From Ruminococcus sp. AF31-8BH (GTDB lineage Bacteria; Bacillota; Clostridia; Lachnospirales; Lachnospiraceae), in contig NZ_QTVN01000004.1 in assembly GCF_003460605.1 (NCBI RefSeq), positions 1-64,000 of the forward strand: 64,000 bases of DNA. The letters are read 5' to 3'. The number at the start of each line of letters is the position of its first letter. Within the stretch, counting starts at the first letter, position 1. The notes under the pieces are model-generated. The model worked only from the letters and a program-made list of their open reading frames with translations, made no database searches and had not been told where the DNA came from. Positions 24,423 through 33,801 of the stretch are shown piece after piece. Position numbers and translations under genes: made by a program.

Positions 24423-25463
24423 ATGGAGAATCAGTTTATACGGCATGAGCCATGTTTTGAGAGGATTTTGTTTGTCCTGACGCTGGACAGGAAGAAAATG
24501 AAAGAGCGGATTTTGATTGGGGAAGAACAGCAGATCCGCTTCCGTCTGAACGGGAGCCAAAACACAGAGGTGCTTTGTGATATGACACGCCCACTGGGAA
24601 CTTTTTTGATAAACTTTGAGCGTGACACGGACAGAGATTGGAACTTATACGGGCTTTCTCCACTGCGGCAAGCCCTCCACTCCAACCGATGGAAACAGCC
24701 GGAGCTGGAGCAGGCGGCAAGCGAATTTCTCTGGGGAAAATATCTTAGCAATGACCCTCTGAAAATGTATGTGGCGTTCCGTATTTGGAACAGCTATCTG
24801 CTTGCCAGAGAACCCCGTGACCGTAACGCTGCCTGTGACCGCTTCATGGATAAAATGAGCAGCCTGACCGGGGTATTCCATAACGAAGCCATGAGCTTTG
24901 ACAGGGAGACAGGAAAACCGAAACATTTTCAAGCTGGCAGCCTTTATTTCAAAGGCGCACCGTCAGAAGATACCCGGCTTGACCTCTGGTTCCCGGACAA
25001 CCGGCGCACAGAAGAATGTGTGTCTGCCTATGCGTCCCTCTACCCGTTGATTACCTATTATCTGAACAGGCTGAATGACTGGGGGCTTTGCTTCCGACAG
25101 TGCAAGGTCTGTGGGAAATATTTTCTGGCAAAGAGCCAGCGGTATGAGCTGTGCAGCGATAAGTGCCGCAAAGCACAGGCGCTTCAAAACAAGCGGGAAT
25201 TTGACGAGAGGGCAAGAGAAAATAACTATGACCTGCTTTATAAAAATGAATGCCAGAACTGGCGCAACAAAATAAACCGGGTAAAAAATACCGCAGGCTT
25301 TCCGGCTGACCGTCTGGAAAAAATACAGGCTGCCTTTGCCGACTTTAAGAAAGAAGCATTACAGAGAAAAAAGGCTGTAAAAACAGGAACAGCCAGCCCG
25401 AAAGAATTTACGGACTGGCTGTATCAACAGAGTGATATTATTTTGAAATTAACTACCTTTTAA
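24423..25463 (+). CDS. DUF6076-like protein with C-terminal zinc finger
   Basis: This protein of about 346 residues matches the group of ICE proteins listed as DUF6076. The C-terminal third holds a CGNR/zinc-ribbon-like motif, CKVCGKYFLAKSQRYELC followed by SDKCRK, and a Lys-rich helical end. It is the only plus-strand gene of the transposon, and function is unknown. An alternative start at 24336 would add 29 residues. Its stop is 20 bases from the convergent stop of the first FtsX permease. Confidence 0.65.
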   Translation: MENQFIRHEPCFERILFVLTLDRKKMKERILIGEEQQIRFRLNGSQNTEVLCDMTRPLGTFLINFERDTDRDWNLYGLSPLRQALHSNRWKQPELEQAASEFLWGKYLSNDPLKMYVAFRIWNSYLLAREPRDRNAACDRFMDKMSSLTGVFHNEAMSFDRETGKPKHFQAGSLYFKGAPSEDTRLDLWFPDNRRTEECVSAYASLYPLITYYLNRLNDWGLCFRQCKVCGKYFLAKSQRYELCSDKCRKAQALQNKREFDERARENNYDLLYKNECQNWRNKINRVKNTAGFPADRLEKIQAAFADFKKEALQRKKAVKTGTASPKEFTDWLYQQSDIILKLTTF

Positions 25464-25482
25464 GTGATGTCTATACAAAAGA

Positions 25483-27897
25483 TCATTCCTCCCTTATGGC
25501 AGACAAGATGCTTGTTTTCTTCAACTCGGATTTTGCGTATGCAGTGAAAATCAAATATATAACTGCTAAAACAACGACTAACGCCAGTAGAAACAGCCAC
25601 GGCAATACCAACGTAATGCAATGGTTTACCGCATCCAATCGTCTACAAACAATTACACTTAAAATGCTTCCAAATACAAGAGCTATTACCAACGAACCTC
25701 CGAGGTAAATTCCCATCTCCCTATCCAGCATTGCTTTCAACTGTTGCCGTGTTGTTCCAACAGCTTCAAGCAAACCGAATTCACGCTTTCTATTCTGAAA
25801 ATCAACCATAAGCATATTCGTAAGGCTGATACTTCCAAAGACGAACAGAATAGCAGAAGTCATATATAGAGCATTTATAGATGCACTGTATCGATACTGA
25901 ATATTTTTAATCGTTTGTTCAATCGTATTTACTTCTATTTTTCCATTTTTATCCGCAATCTTCTGAACTGCGGTCAAAACTTCATCAAAACATCCCTCTG
26001 AATTTTTAATCGCCAGAATCCCCGTCTGTTCCGTTATCCCTGTCAGTTTCTTTGCTGTGTCATAAGTCATAATGAAGTAGGGGCTTCCAGGAACAACCGG
26101 GCTATCCTCCATTAAATCAGATCTATTGTATGTGCCTACAACAACGGCTTCCACATCAAAGGTTCTACCATCAAAAGCTCTGCCCTCAATCTTCAAAGTA
26201 TCGCCAACTTGTGCTATATCTTCTGCAACCAATATTCCATTTTTCTCAACCATATCATCGTAATCTGCTGTTCCAGAGGATAACGCCGCCTGCTTTTCTT
26301 CTGTCTGTTCCCGATTTAAGGTTGGAAAGAAGTCTGAAATGCTCGTGATAGAACCACTTTCGCCCGAAAAAGTAGCTGTCATATAAACGCTGTCAAATGC
26401 GGTAATCTTTTCTATCCCATCTACCTTTTCTAATTCCTGCATCAATGCCTGATCTTCAAGTGGATTTTCTTCCAGTTGCAATTTTGCACTTCCGTATGGC
26501 TCCGCTTCGTTATCGAAAGAGCTGCCAACTGTATTTCTTATTTGTATAAGAATGTTACCGGCAGGATAATATTTGAAACTTGCCTGTTTTGCCGGATCAA
26601 TAGAACCAGCAACCGTAGAAGTAACCAGTAAAAGAGCTCCGCTTACTCCAAGCATTAAAAGCGTCAGAACTGCTTTTTGTTTGTTTCTTTGTATATTTAT
26701 TTTCGCCAGATTAAACGGCGTAAGTTTCCGATGCAGTTTTGAGCTGCTTTTTGCCTTTCCAGCATACGCAAGGTATTTAGCACCCTCTACCGGGGAAGTA
26801 TTCATTGCTACTCGGACAGGCTTAAAAATGGCAATATTCACTGTTACAAAGGCTACTGCGGCAATCAGTACAGCATAAATAACTGTTGTTTTTAGCCGGA
26901 ATCCATCAGGACAGCCAATAAATCCAATCAGTACACCAATGACAAGCCCCAAAGGAATACCAGCTAAGGCATATAAACGTCCCTCTTTACTTGCCATCCG
27001 TTTAATCTGTCTTTTTGTCATGCCAACTGTCCGCAGTTGCCCAAACATCTGAACATTTTTTACAATCTTTGTGTAAAAAACACCATAGACAATCGTTGCC
27101 GCCAAAATAGCCGTCAACGCCGCCAGTAGTGGTACTGGAATCGGAATACCCGATGTTATCACACCCGACATAACAGCAGAATACTCTGTAAGCATTACCT
27201 GTTCCTCGACAATGCCTGTATTTTGTATTGCTTTGCCGGCAAAATTAAGAATAGCCGTGGAACTTATGGCGTCTGTATTCAACCGCGTATATGCTGTAAC
27301 CTGAAAAGAATCTTTTGCCAAATCTTGGGCAAGCTCTTTACTAACATAAATAAAATATCCGTTGCTTTCTTTCGTATTATTCAAAACACCTGAAAGTGTA
27401 TATTCTGCTTTCTGTCCTGTTCCAGTCAGGTCAATAGAAATTGTATCGCCAGTCTGATAGGATTTTCCTAAAAAATCAAGGTAGTTCTGGGGGAGCATAA
27501 TCTCATCCGCTTTCTGCGGCACACTTCCCTGAAAAGTTTTTTCTTCCTGATGTAAAAAATAATCTTCATTTCCATAAGCAACAGTGATTGTTTTATTTTC
27601 AACATAAAACACACCTATAGCGGAATATTCGCCAACCCATGTAATATTTTCGTTTTGATGCAGCTGAGCCGTTTGTTCGTCTGTAACTCCCAAAATGCCA
27701 ATCTGCGCTTTATTCCTCTGTGTGTTCTTGAATTTCTCTTGTGTACCTGTTGATATTAGGAGAATCGAAAAAACCATACAGACAGAGATGGCGATTGTCA
27801 AAAGCAGAAATGCCTTGTTTCTCTTATCCGCTTGCATACTCCTACCTGCCAATTTTTTTACAATGGCACTTGTATCATTTTCAAAAGGCCATGTCAT
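25483..27897 (-). CDS. FtsX-family ABC transporter permease (copy 1)
   Basis: This 804-residue permease has an N-terminal membrane span (about residues 28-48), a large extracellular MacB-like domain, a group of three spans around 260-365, a second extracellular domain and three final spans (about 675-795). Two FtsX modules are thus present, as in BceB- and YtrF-like proteins that deal with cell-wall-active peptides. The first residues, MTWPFENDTSAI, are shared with copy 2, but the rest is clearly diverged. It follows its ATPase by 14 bases. Confidence 0.85.
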   Translation of the reverse strand: MTWPFENDTSAIVKKLAGRSMQADKRNKAFLLLTIAISVCMVFSILLISTGTQEKFKNTQRNKAQIGILGVTDEQTAQLHQNENITWVGEYSAIGVFYVENKTITVAYGNEDYFLHQEEKTFQGSVPQKADEIMLPQNYLDFLGKSYQTGDTISIDLTGTGQKAEYTLSGVLNNTKESNGYFIYVSKELAQDLAKDSFQVTAYTRLNTDAISSTAILNFAGKAIQNTGIVEEQVMLTEYSAVMSGVITSGIPIPVPLLAALTAILAATIVYGVFYTKIVKNVQMFGQLRTVGMTKRQIKRMASKEGRLYALAGIPLGLVIGVLIGFIGCPDGFRLKTTVIYAVLIAAVAFVTVNIAIFKPVRVAMNTSPVEGAKYLAYAGKAKSSSKLHRKLTPFNLAKINIQRNKQKAVLTLLMLGVSGALLLVTSTVAGSIDPAKQASFKYYPAGNILIQIRNTVGSSFDNEAEPYGSAKLQLEENPLEDQALMQELEKVDGIEKITAFDSVYMTATFSGESGSITSISDFFPTLNREQTEEKQAALSSGTADYDDMVEKNGILVAEDIAQVGDTLKIEGRAFDGRTFDVEAVVVGTYNRSDLMEDSPVVPGSPYFIMTYDTAKKLTGITEQTGILAIKNSEGCFDEVLTAVQKIADKNGKIEVNTIEQTIKNIQYRYSASINALYMTSAILFVFGSISLTNMLMVDFQNRKREFGLLEAVGTTRQQLKAMLDREMGIYLGGSLVIALVFGSILSVIVCRRLDAVNHCITLVLPWLFLLALVVVLAVIYLIFTAYAKSELKKTSILSAIREE

Positions 27898-27911
27898 AGT
27901 CTGCCACCTCC

Positions 27912-28577
27912 TTACTCCACAATCTTGCCATCCTCAATGCAGACAATCCGATCTGCAAGACGGGCTATGTCGTCATTGTGGGTAATCATCACAACAGTTT
28001 GCCGGAACTCCGCGCTGGTGCGCTTGATAAGTCCCAGCACCTCGGCGCTGGTCTTGCTGTCAAGGTTGCCGGTCGGCTCGTCGGCCAGCACAATAGCCGG
28101 TTTGGTAATCAGGGCGCGGGCAATCGCCACACGCTGCTGCTGGCCGCCGGAAAGATTGTTCGGCATATTTTTCAGTTTATCTTCCAGCCCCAGCAGGTGA
28201 ACGATTTCGTCCAAAAACTTCTGATCCACCGTGTCCCCGTCCAGTTCCACCGGCAGGACGATGTTCTCATACACATTCAGGATAGGAACAAGGTTATAGT
28301 TCTGGAAGATAAAGCCGATGTTGCGGCGGCGGAAGATGGTGAGCTGTTCGTCGTTCATTTTCGACAGCTCTTTGTCCCGGACAATCACGGTTCCGCTGGT
28401 GGGAGTGTCCAGCCCGCCCATCATGTGAAGCAGGGTGGACTTGCCGCTGCCGGAGGTTCCCACAACGGCCACAAACTCACCGTCATTTACGGAGAAGTTC
28501 ACGCCGTCAAGGGCGCGGGTGATATTCGGCTTTGTGCCGTAATACTTTTTCAGGTCGATAGTCTGTAAAATGCTCAT
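27912..28577 (-). CDS. ABC transporter ATP-binding protein, MacB/BceA type (copy 1)
   Basis: This 221-residue ATPase has Walker A GTSGSGKSTLLHMMGG, signature NLSGGQQQRVAIARAL, Walker B IVLADEPTGNLDS and the H-loop MITHND. It belongs to the LolD/MacB/BceA group that powers FtsX permeases. The ATG at 28577 follows AAAGGAG; the upstream frame is operator DNA. It differs from copy 2 (31168-31833) at only four residues: Ile3Val, Asn31Glu, and Asp/Asn and Cys/Arg near the end. Confidence 0.9.
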   Translation of the reverse strand: MSILQTIDLKKYYGTKPNITRALDGVNFSVNDGEFVAVVGTSGSGKSTLLHMMGGLDTPTSGTVIVRDKELSKMNDEQLTIFRRRNIGFIFQNYNLVPILNVYENIVLPVELDGDTVDQKFLDEIVHLLGLEDKLKNMPNNLSGGQQQRVAIARALITKPAIVLADEPTGNLDSKTSAEVLGLIKRTSAEFRQTVVMITHNDDIARLADRIVCIEDGKIVE

Positions 28578-28631
28578 ACTCAAAACTCCTTTCAAGGCTT
28601 TCTGCCTGCTGATAAGGGTATTGTAAAACCC

Positions 28632-28709
28632 AAATGTCCGCGAAATGTTACAGCGGCCCAAAAATTTCATTGAAAATCGGAGTGAAATGTTACAGCGCTC
28701 GGACATTTC
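28632..28709 (-). promoter_or_regulatory. Operator in front of ABC copy 1
   Basis: AAATGTCCG (28632-28640) and CGGACATTT (28700-28708) frame two direct copies of GAAATGTTACAGCG. The same arrangement stands before ABC copy 2 (31888-31964), and a related single unit before the response regulator gene (33772-33801). Confidence 0.7.
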
Positions 28710-28774
28710 AAAAATTTTTTGAGAAATGGCGAAAAAAGCGGGGCAGCACACGCCGCCCCGCCGATCCCATACGG

Positions 28775-31153
28775 TTATTCCATCGCCCGCATTTGTTCAA
28801 TCAGGGATTGCTTTTTCTGTCTGCGGATTGTCCATACAGACAAGATCAGTTCCATTCCGAACAATACCAGAATGAACAGTCCCATTTCCAAAACCGGGAA
28901 TTTGTAAGGCACTACATTTCCGGCAAAAGCTCCTATACTCATTTTTCTGCAAGCAAAGATGGAAGCCGGAAGCCCAACGATCAGCGTCGCCAATGTTGCA
29001 AAGAGCGCATAGCACAGCCCCTCACAGATGTTCATTTTACATAGCTGTTTTTGTGTTAGGCCGATAGAACGCAGAATACTGTTTTCCTGCTTTCGGGCTA
29101 TCTGGTTAGAGAGTGTCGTATTGATAAGGTTGATAACGCCAAAGAGAAATACCAACCATGAAAGTATCTCCATACTGCCAAACGCAAAAGAATTTGTCAT
29201 TTCTTCATATTCAATCACTGTATTGATTTCATCTAAGGCAATATTACTATGGCTGGCAACAATATTTTTCAATTCAGCTCCCACATAGTCCGTTTTTTTA
29301 GCGTCATTTACAATGCTCCATGAATAGTCAAAAGAGGTGATTTCCGGGTGCAGTTCGTGGAACAACGCTTCTGGTGCAAAAAGAGTTGCCCCATCTAAGT
29401 GCATCCTGCCATGTCCTGAATATACCTTTGCAGGAGCGTATAACCCCGATATGGTAACAGAAACGGATGGCTGTTCTTCTCCCAAAGAAATCTCAACCGT
29501 TGAACCAACACCCATATCCTCATTCTGCTTTAGCACATTATAGTCAATTACAATACTACGGGAATCTGTTGGCATGGTTCCCTCTGTCAGAGCCGCTTCA
29601 ACTGCCGCATAATTCTGGTCGGTCAGCATATCGCACATACCACCAGCTTGATGAATCTCTGTTTTATAAGTTGCATGGAGAGATTGCCTGCTTGGAATTA
29701 TATCTGTAACGCCATCAATAGATAAGATTTCCTGCTTTAATTCCTCATTCAATGGATTTCCCGCTGCCATAACCTTTTCTTCTGTCATTTCAGAATCCAA
29801 ATAAATTTTATAGTCGCCGTCTGGGAAAAACTGTCTTGCAAGTGCCTCTGGTGAGCGCAGCAAAACAATGGAGGATACCACAAGCAGGATAATTCCGCCC
29901 AAACTCAATGAAGCTACAATAGCAACGGTCTTTTTTCGGTCACGCTTAAAATTCGCAATTCCCATTGAAACAGGATTGAGCTTGATGTTCTTTTTCCGGC
30001 TGCGGATGTCCTTTTGCGCCGGGGTAAAACGGATGGCTTCAATCGGGGAAATCCCTGCCGCAATTTTTACTGGCTTACGGATGGAAACAGATACCATGAT
30101 CCAACTACTTATGAGTGTCAAAATAACCGTTTCCACATAGGAAACAGCGTTAAATCCCTTGGGAAATAGAAGAAAACCGCCGCATACACCCAGCACTGTA
30201 CCAATCAAAATTCCGATACTGCCGAGTTTGCGTCCCTCCCGCTTTACAATCCGCTTGATTTGCTTTGGCGTTGCACCAATCGTCCGAAGCTGCCCGTAGC
30301 TCTTGATTTTGTCATTGATGGAGATACGGAAGATACTCTGGATCACAATATAGCCGCCGATCAGAACAATGGCAATCACGCCAGCCATCAGTGCAAAATC
30401 AAAGGATTTAGAAGCATAGGCAAAATACTTGCTGTTCATTTTGGGCATAGGAAGCTGATATTCCTCCGCAATCTCCCTGCAATAAGAGGTCATCAGTTCT
30501 TCGCCCAACTGGTCGCTGTTTTTGAAATGGGCATAGGCACGATACCCAGCCGGGTCAAATCCATCCCATTCTGTCAGGGCAGCTTTGGAAAGAATGATAG
30601 CGCAGGTATTCGCTTCTTTTTCATTTACGCTGTCCATAATTCCGGTAACGACATAATCACCATGAAAACTCTCGGTATCTAAGGTCACAGTGTCCCCAAT
30701 CTTGGCATTGTTTCCATAGGTGGAAAGAAAGTATTCGCTTACGACAACTTCATTTGCTTTTTCAGGAACCCGGCCCTCTAACAACTTCATCTGCGCCTTG
30801 GTAATCTCCATCATTTGCGCGTCGCAATACACATAGGACGCATGATAGCCCTGTTCCGAAAGTTCCTCACCCAGTATATAGTAGCTGCCTACGCGCTCAA
30901 ACTCCGGCACTCCTTTCAGGGTTTCAATGTCGTTTTCCTCCACGCCCAGCCAGACCGCCTCATAAGTATCGACAACCTGATTGCGCTGCATTTGTGTCAG
31001 GGAGGTAGACACAATTCCCGTAAAGCAGATCAGAAACGCCGCCAGCGCAACGGCGATCACTACCATCAGATTCCGGCGCTTCTCGCTTTGCAAACTTTTC
31101 TTTGCCAGCTTCTTTGTAATGGCGCTGGTATCATTCTCAAAAGGCCATGTCAT
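28775..31153 (-). CDS. FtsX-family ABC transporter permease (copy 2)
   Basis: This 792-residue permease has the same layout as copy 1: one N-terminal span, an extracellular MacB-like domain, three spans around 250-370, a second extracellular domain and three C-terminal spans. It shares the opening MTWPFENDTSAITKKLA but is otherwise strongly diverged, so the two permeases may recognise different peptides or pair with each other. It lies 14 bases after ATPase copy 2. Confidence 0.85.
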   Translation of the reverse strand: MTWPFENDTSAITKKLAKKSLQSEKRRNLMVVIAVALAAFLICFTGIVSTSLTQMQRNQVVDTYEAVWLGVEENDIETLKGVPEFERVGSYYILGEELSEQGYHASYVYCDAQMMEITKAQMKLLEGRVPEKANEVVVSEYFLSTYGNNAKIGDTVTLDTESFHGDYVVTGIMDSVNEKEANTCAIILSKAALTEWDGFDPAGYRAYAHFKNSDQLGEELMTSYCREIAEEYQLPMPKMNSKYFAYASKSFDFALMAGVIAIVLIGGYIVIQSIFRISINDKIKSYGQLRTIGATPKQIKRIVKREGRKLGSIGILIGTVLGVCGGFLLFPKGFNAVSYVETVILTLISSWIMVSVSIRKPVKIAAGISPIEAIRFTPAQKDIRSRKKNIKLNPVSMGIANFKRDRKKTVAIVASLSLGGIILLVVSSIVLLRSPEALARQFFPDGDYKIYLDSEMTEEKVMAAGNPLNEELKQEILSIDGVTDIIPSRQSLHATYKTEIHQAGGMCDMLTDQNYAAVEAALTEGTMPTDSRSIVIDYNVLKQNEDMGVGSTVEISLGEEQPSVSVTISGLYAPAKVYSGHGRMHLDGATLFAPEALFHELHPEITSFDYSWSIVNDAKKTDYVGAELKNIVASHSNIALDEINTVIEYEEMTNSFAFGSMEILSWLVFLFGVINLINTTLSNQIARKQENSILRSIGLTQKQLCKMNICEGLCYALFATLATLIVGLPASIFACRKMSIGAFAGNVVPYKFPVLEMGLFILVLFGMELILSVWTIRRQKKQSLIEQMRAME

Positions 31154-31167
31154 AGCCTGCCACCTCC

Positions 31168-31833
31168 TTACTCTACAATCTTTCCGTCCTCAATGCGGAC
31201 GATCCGATCTGCAAGGCGGGCAATGTCGTTGTTGTGGGTAATCATCACGACAGTTTGCCGAAACTCCGCACTGGTACGCTTGATAAGCCCCAGCACCTCG
31301 GCGCTGGTCTTGCTGTCAAGGTTGCCGGTTGGTTCGTCGGCCAGCACGATTGCCGGTTTGGTAATCAGGGCGCGGGCAATCGCCACACGCTGCTGCTGGC
31401 CGCCTGAAAGATTGTTCGGCATATTTTTCAGTTTATCTTCCAGCCCCAGTAGGTGAACGATTTCGTCCAAAAACTTCTGATCCACCGTGTCCCCGTCCAG
31501 TTCCACCGGCAGGACGATGTTCTCATACACATTCAGGATAGGAACAAGGTTATAGTTCTGGAAGATAAAGCCGATGTTGCGGCGGCGGAAGATGGTGAGC
31601 TGTTCGTCGTTCATTTTCGACAGCTCTTTGTCCCGGACAATCACGGTTCCGCTGGTGGGAGTGTCCAGCCCGCCCATCATGTGAAGCAGGGTAGACTTGC
31701 CGCTGCCGGAGGTTCCCACAACGGCCACAAACTCGCCGTCCTCCACGGAGAAGTTCACACCGTCAAGGGCGCGGGTAATGTTCGGCTTTGTGCCATAATA
31801 CTTTTTCAGGTCAATAGTCTGTAAAACGCTCAT
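31168..31833 (-). CDS. ABC transporter ATP-binding protein, MacB/BceA type (copy 2)
   Basis: This 221-residue ATPase is nearly identical to copy 1 in protein and DNA, with the same Walker A, signature and Walker B motifs. The ATG at 31833 follows AAAGGAG. The near-identity of the ATPases contrasts with the divergence of the permeases they serve, which points to recent duplication or gene conversion limited to the ATPase and its operator. Confidence 0.9.
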   Translation of the reverse strand: MSVLQTIDLKKYYGTKPNITRALDGVNFSVEDGEFVAVVGTSGSGKSTLLHMMGGLDTPTSGTVIVRDKELSKMNDEQLTIFRRRNIGFIFQNYNLVPILNVYENIVLPVELDGDTVDQKFLDEIVHLLGLEDKLKNMPNNLSGGQQQRVAIARALITKPAIVLADEPTGNLDSKTSAEVLGLIKRTSAEFRQTVVMITHNNDIARLADRIVRIEDGKIVE

Positions 31834-31887
31834 ATTCAAAACTCCTTTCAAGGCTTCTTGCCTGTTGATAAAGGTATTATAAAACCC

Positions 31888-31964
31888 AAATGTCCGCGAA
31901 ATGTTACAGCGGCCAAAAAATTTCATTGAAAATCGGGGTGAAATGTTACAACGCTCGGACATTT
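31888..31964 (-). promoter_or_regulatory. Operator in front of ABC copy 2
   Basis: AAATGTCCG (31888-31896) and CGGACATTT (31956-31964) frame two GAAATGTTACA copies, nearly identical to 28632-28709. This lies between the kinase stop (32011) and the ATPase start. Confidence 0.7.
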
Positions 31965-32010
31965 CAAAAAAATTTACGGCGGGCAGCCGGGAATGGCCGT
32001 CCGCCGCGTT

Positions 32011-33042
32011 CTATTTTGTAGGCAGCATAATGGAAAATTCCGATCCCTTGCCCGGCTCCGAAACCACTTTGATATAGCCGCCCTGTCGCGTTACGATCTC
32101 GCGGGCCAGATACAGGCCAATGCCCACGCCCTGCTGTTCGTGTACTTCTTCCTCACGATAGAAGCGCCGGAAGATGGCAGCCTGATTGCTTTCGGAAATG
32201 CCCTTGCCGGTGTCGGTCACTTTGATCTCCACATACATTTCCCACAGCACCACCGACACAGCGATTTTCCCTCCCGCCGGGGTGTACTTCACCGCATTGT
32301 CCAGCAGGTTAAAGAGGGCTTCGGATGTCCACTTGCTGTCATGGGAAACGGTCAAATCCTCCGGGCAGTCCACAGACACGGCGATTTCCTTTTTCTCCGC
32401 TGCATACACGATCCCACTCATGGCCTGCGCCACGGTATCAAAGAGGCGACCCGGTTTCTTGTCCAACTGGATCACGCCTGTTTCCAGACGGGAGGTTTTC
32501 ACAAGGGCCTGAAAGAGAAAGTCCAGCTTATCCGTCTGGCTGCGGATTCCCCGGATAAAGTCGGTGCGCTCCGCCTCGGTCATAGGCTTTTCCAGCAGGG
32601 TGTCCGTCGCCATTTTCAGATTGCTTACCGGCGTTTTCACTTGATGGGAAATATCCGATACAAGGGTCTGCAACTCCTGCCGTTCCTCGTCCACCCGGCG
32701 GCGGTTCTCCTGCATGATCTGGTAAAGCCTTGCCAACCGGTGTCCGATTCTGGCAAGCTGGGTTTCGCTGTCCTCTGGCCGCTGGGGTGCTTCATTTCCG
32801 GCGATCATGTGGTCTAAAGTCTGGCACAGGTTAGCGGTAAACTGCGACAGCCGCTTTCCAAACGCCTGCGTCAGTACAAAAATCCCCACAAGGGCGCACA
32901 GTAGCAGCGCCCCGCCAGTCAGCAGCACCGCCGTCTGTTTTGTCACAAGAAACAGGGCTATGGTGATCCCGGACATGGAAAGGACAAGTCCTATTGCCAC
33001 CCGGCTAAACAGCCGCTTTACCGATAGGTTTTGAAACTTCAT
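32011..33042 (-). CDS. Sensor histidine kinase
   Basis: This 343-residue kinase has two close membrane spans (about residues 10-60) with almost no extracellular loop, then a HAMP-like linker. The H-box is VSDISHQVKTPVSNLKMATD. The ATPase core has NLLDNAVKYTP, DTGKGI and GVGIGLYLARE. Kinases with such a short sensor region (BceS-like, intramembrane-sensing) usually sense through a partner FtsX transporter. Its start overlaps the response regulator's end by four bases. Confidence 0.88.
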   Translation of the reverse strand: MKFQNLSVKRLFSRVAIGLVLSMSGITIALFLVTKQTAVLLTGGALLLCALVGIFVLTQAFGKRLSQFTANLCQTLDHMIAGNEAPQRPEDSETQLARIGHRLARLYQIMQENRRRVDEERQELQTLVSDISHQVKTPVSNLKMATDTLLEKPMTEAERTDFIRGIRSQTDKLDFLFQALVKTSRLETGVIQLDKKPGRLFDTVAQAMSGIVYAAEKKEIAVSVDCPEDLTVSHDSKWTSEALFNLLDNAVKYTPAGGKIAVSVVLWEMYVEIKVTDTGKGISESNQAAIFRRFYREEEVHEQQGVGIGLYLAREIVTRQGGYIKVVSEPGKGSEFSIMLPTK

Positions 33043-33731
33043 TTTGCCTCGCCTCCCGTCCATTGATAACCCATGCCGTAAACGGTCTTGATGTAGGGCG
33101 CGCCGCCGTCGGATTCGATCTTGCTGCGAATTCGGCTAATGGAGGTTGTCAGGGTGTGTTCGTCTACAAACCTTTCGTCTATATCCCACAGCTTTTCCAA
33201 AAGCTGCCCACGGGTCAGCACTTGCCGGGGATTTTTACGGAACAGATTCAGCATTTTATATTCCATCAGGGATAGGGTCAGGGGCTTGCCGTTTAAGGAA
33301 GCCGTCTGCTCCGAGAAGTCCAGAAACAGCCGCCCGTCGTCGTAAATGTCCTTGGCCGGTTTGTGATGTTCCAGCATGGCGAACATGGCTTTGATTTTCC
33401 GCTGCAAGGCCCCGATCACAAAGGGCTTTGTGATGTAGTCCACCGCGCCCACCTCATAGCCCCGTATCTGGTCACTCTCCTGATCGTTGGCGGTCAGGAA
33501 AATTACGATGGTGTCCGGGTACTGGGGCTTTATCAGCTTGCACAGCTCAAACCCATTCCCGTCCGGCAGGTTGATGTCCAGCAGCACCAGATCAAATTCC
33601 CGCTGGCGGATGGCGTCGGCTGCGGTTCTGGCATTTAGGGCAGAAGTCACGCCGTAGCCGTCTGCGGTCAGGTTATAGGCCAACATCTTATTCAAAAAAC
33701 TGTCGTCCTCGACAATTAAAATCTGCTTCAT
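33039..33731 (-). CDS. OmpR-family response regulator
   Basis: This 230-residue regulator has a receiver domain (IVEDDSFLNKML, phospho-Asp in VLLDINLPDG, Lys in ITKPF) and a winged-helix domain (about residues 130-225). The ATG at 33731 follows GGAAGTGAGG; the longer upstream frame is promoter DNA. It should bind the repeated GTCCG/TGTTACA sites in front of itself and of both ABC operons. Confidence 0.88.
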   Translation of the reverse strand: MKQILIVEDDSFLNKMLAYNLTADGYGVTSALNARTAADAIRQREFDLVLLDINLPDGNGFELCKLIKPQYPDTIVIFLTANDQESDQIRGYEVGAVDYITKPFVIGALQRKIKAMFAMLEHHKPAKDIYDDGRLFLDFSEQTASLNGKPLTLSLMEYKMLNLFRKNPRQVLTRGQLLEKLWDIDERFVDEHTLTTSISRIRSKIESDGGAPYIKTVYGMGYQWTGGEAK

Positions 33732-33771
33732 ATCCTCACTTCCTTTTCTTTTTGCAAATAGTATAACAGGC

Positions 33772-33801
33772 AAATGTCCGAGAATTGTTACAAGGACAAA
33801 T
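33772..33801 (-). promoter_or_regulatory. Operator/promoter of the two-component genes
   Basis: AAATGTCCG (33772-33780) followed by TTGTTACAAGGACAAAT (33785-33801) repeats the motifs of the two ABC operators. On the - strand TATACT (33764-33759) follows as a -10 box. This suggests positive autoregulation. Confidence 0.65.
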
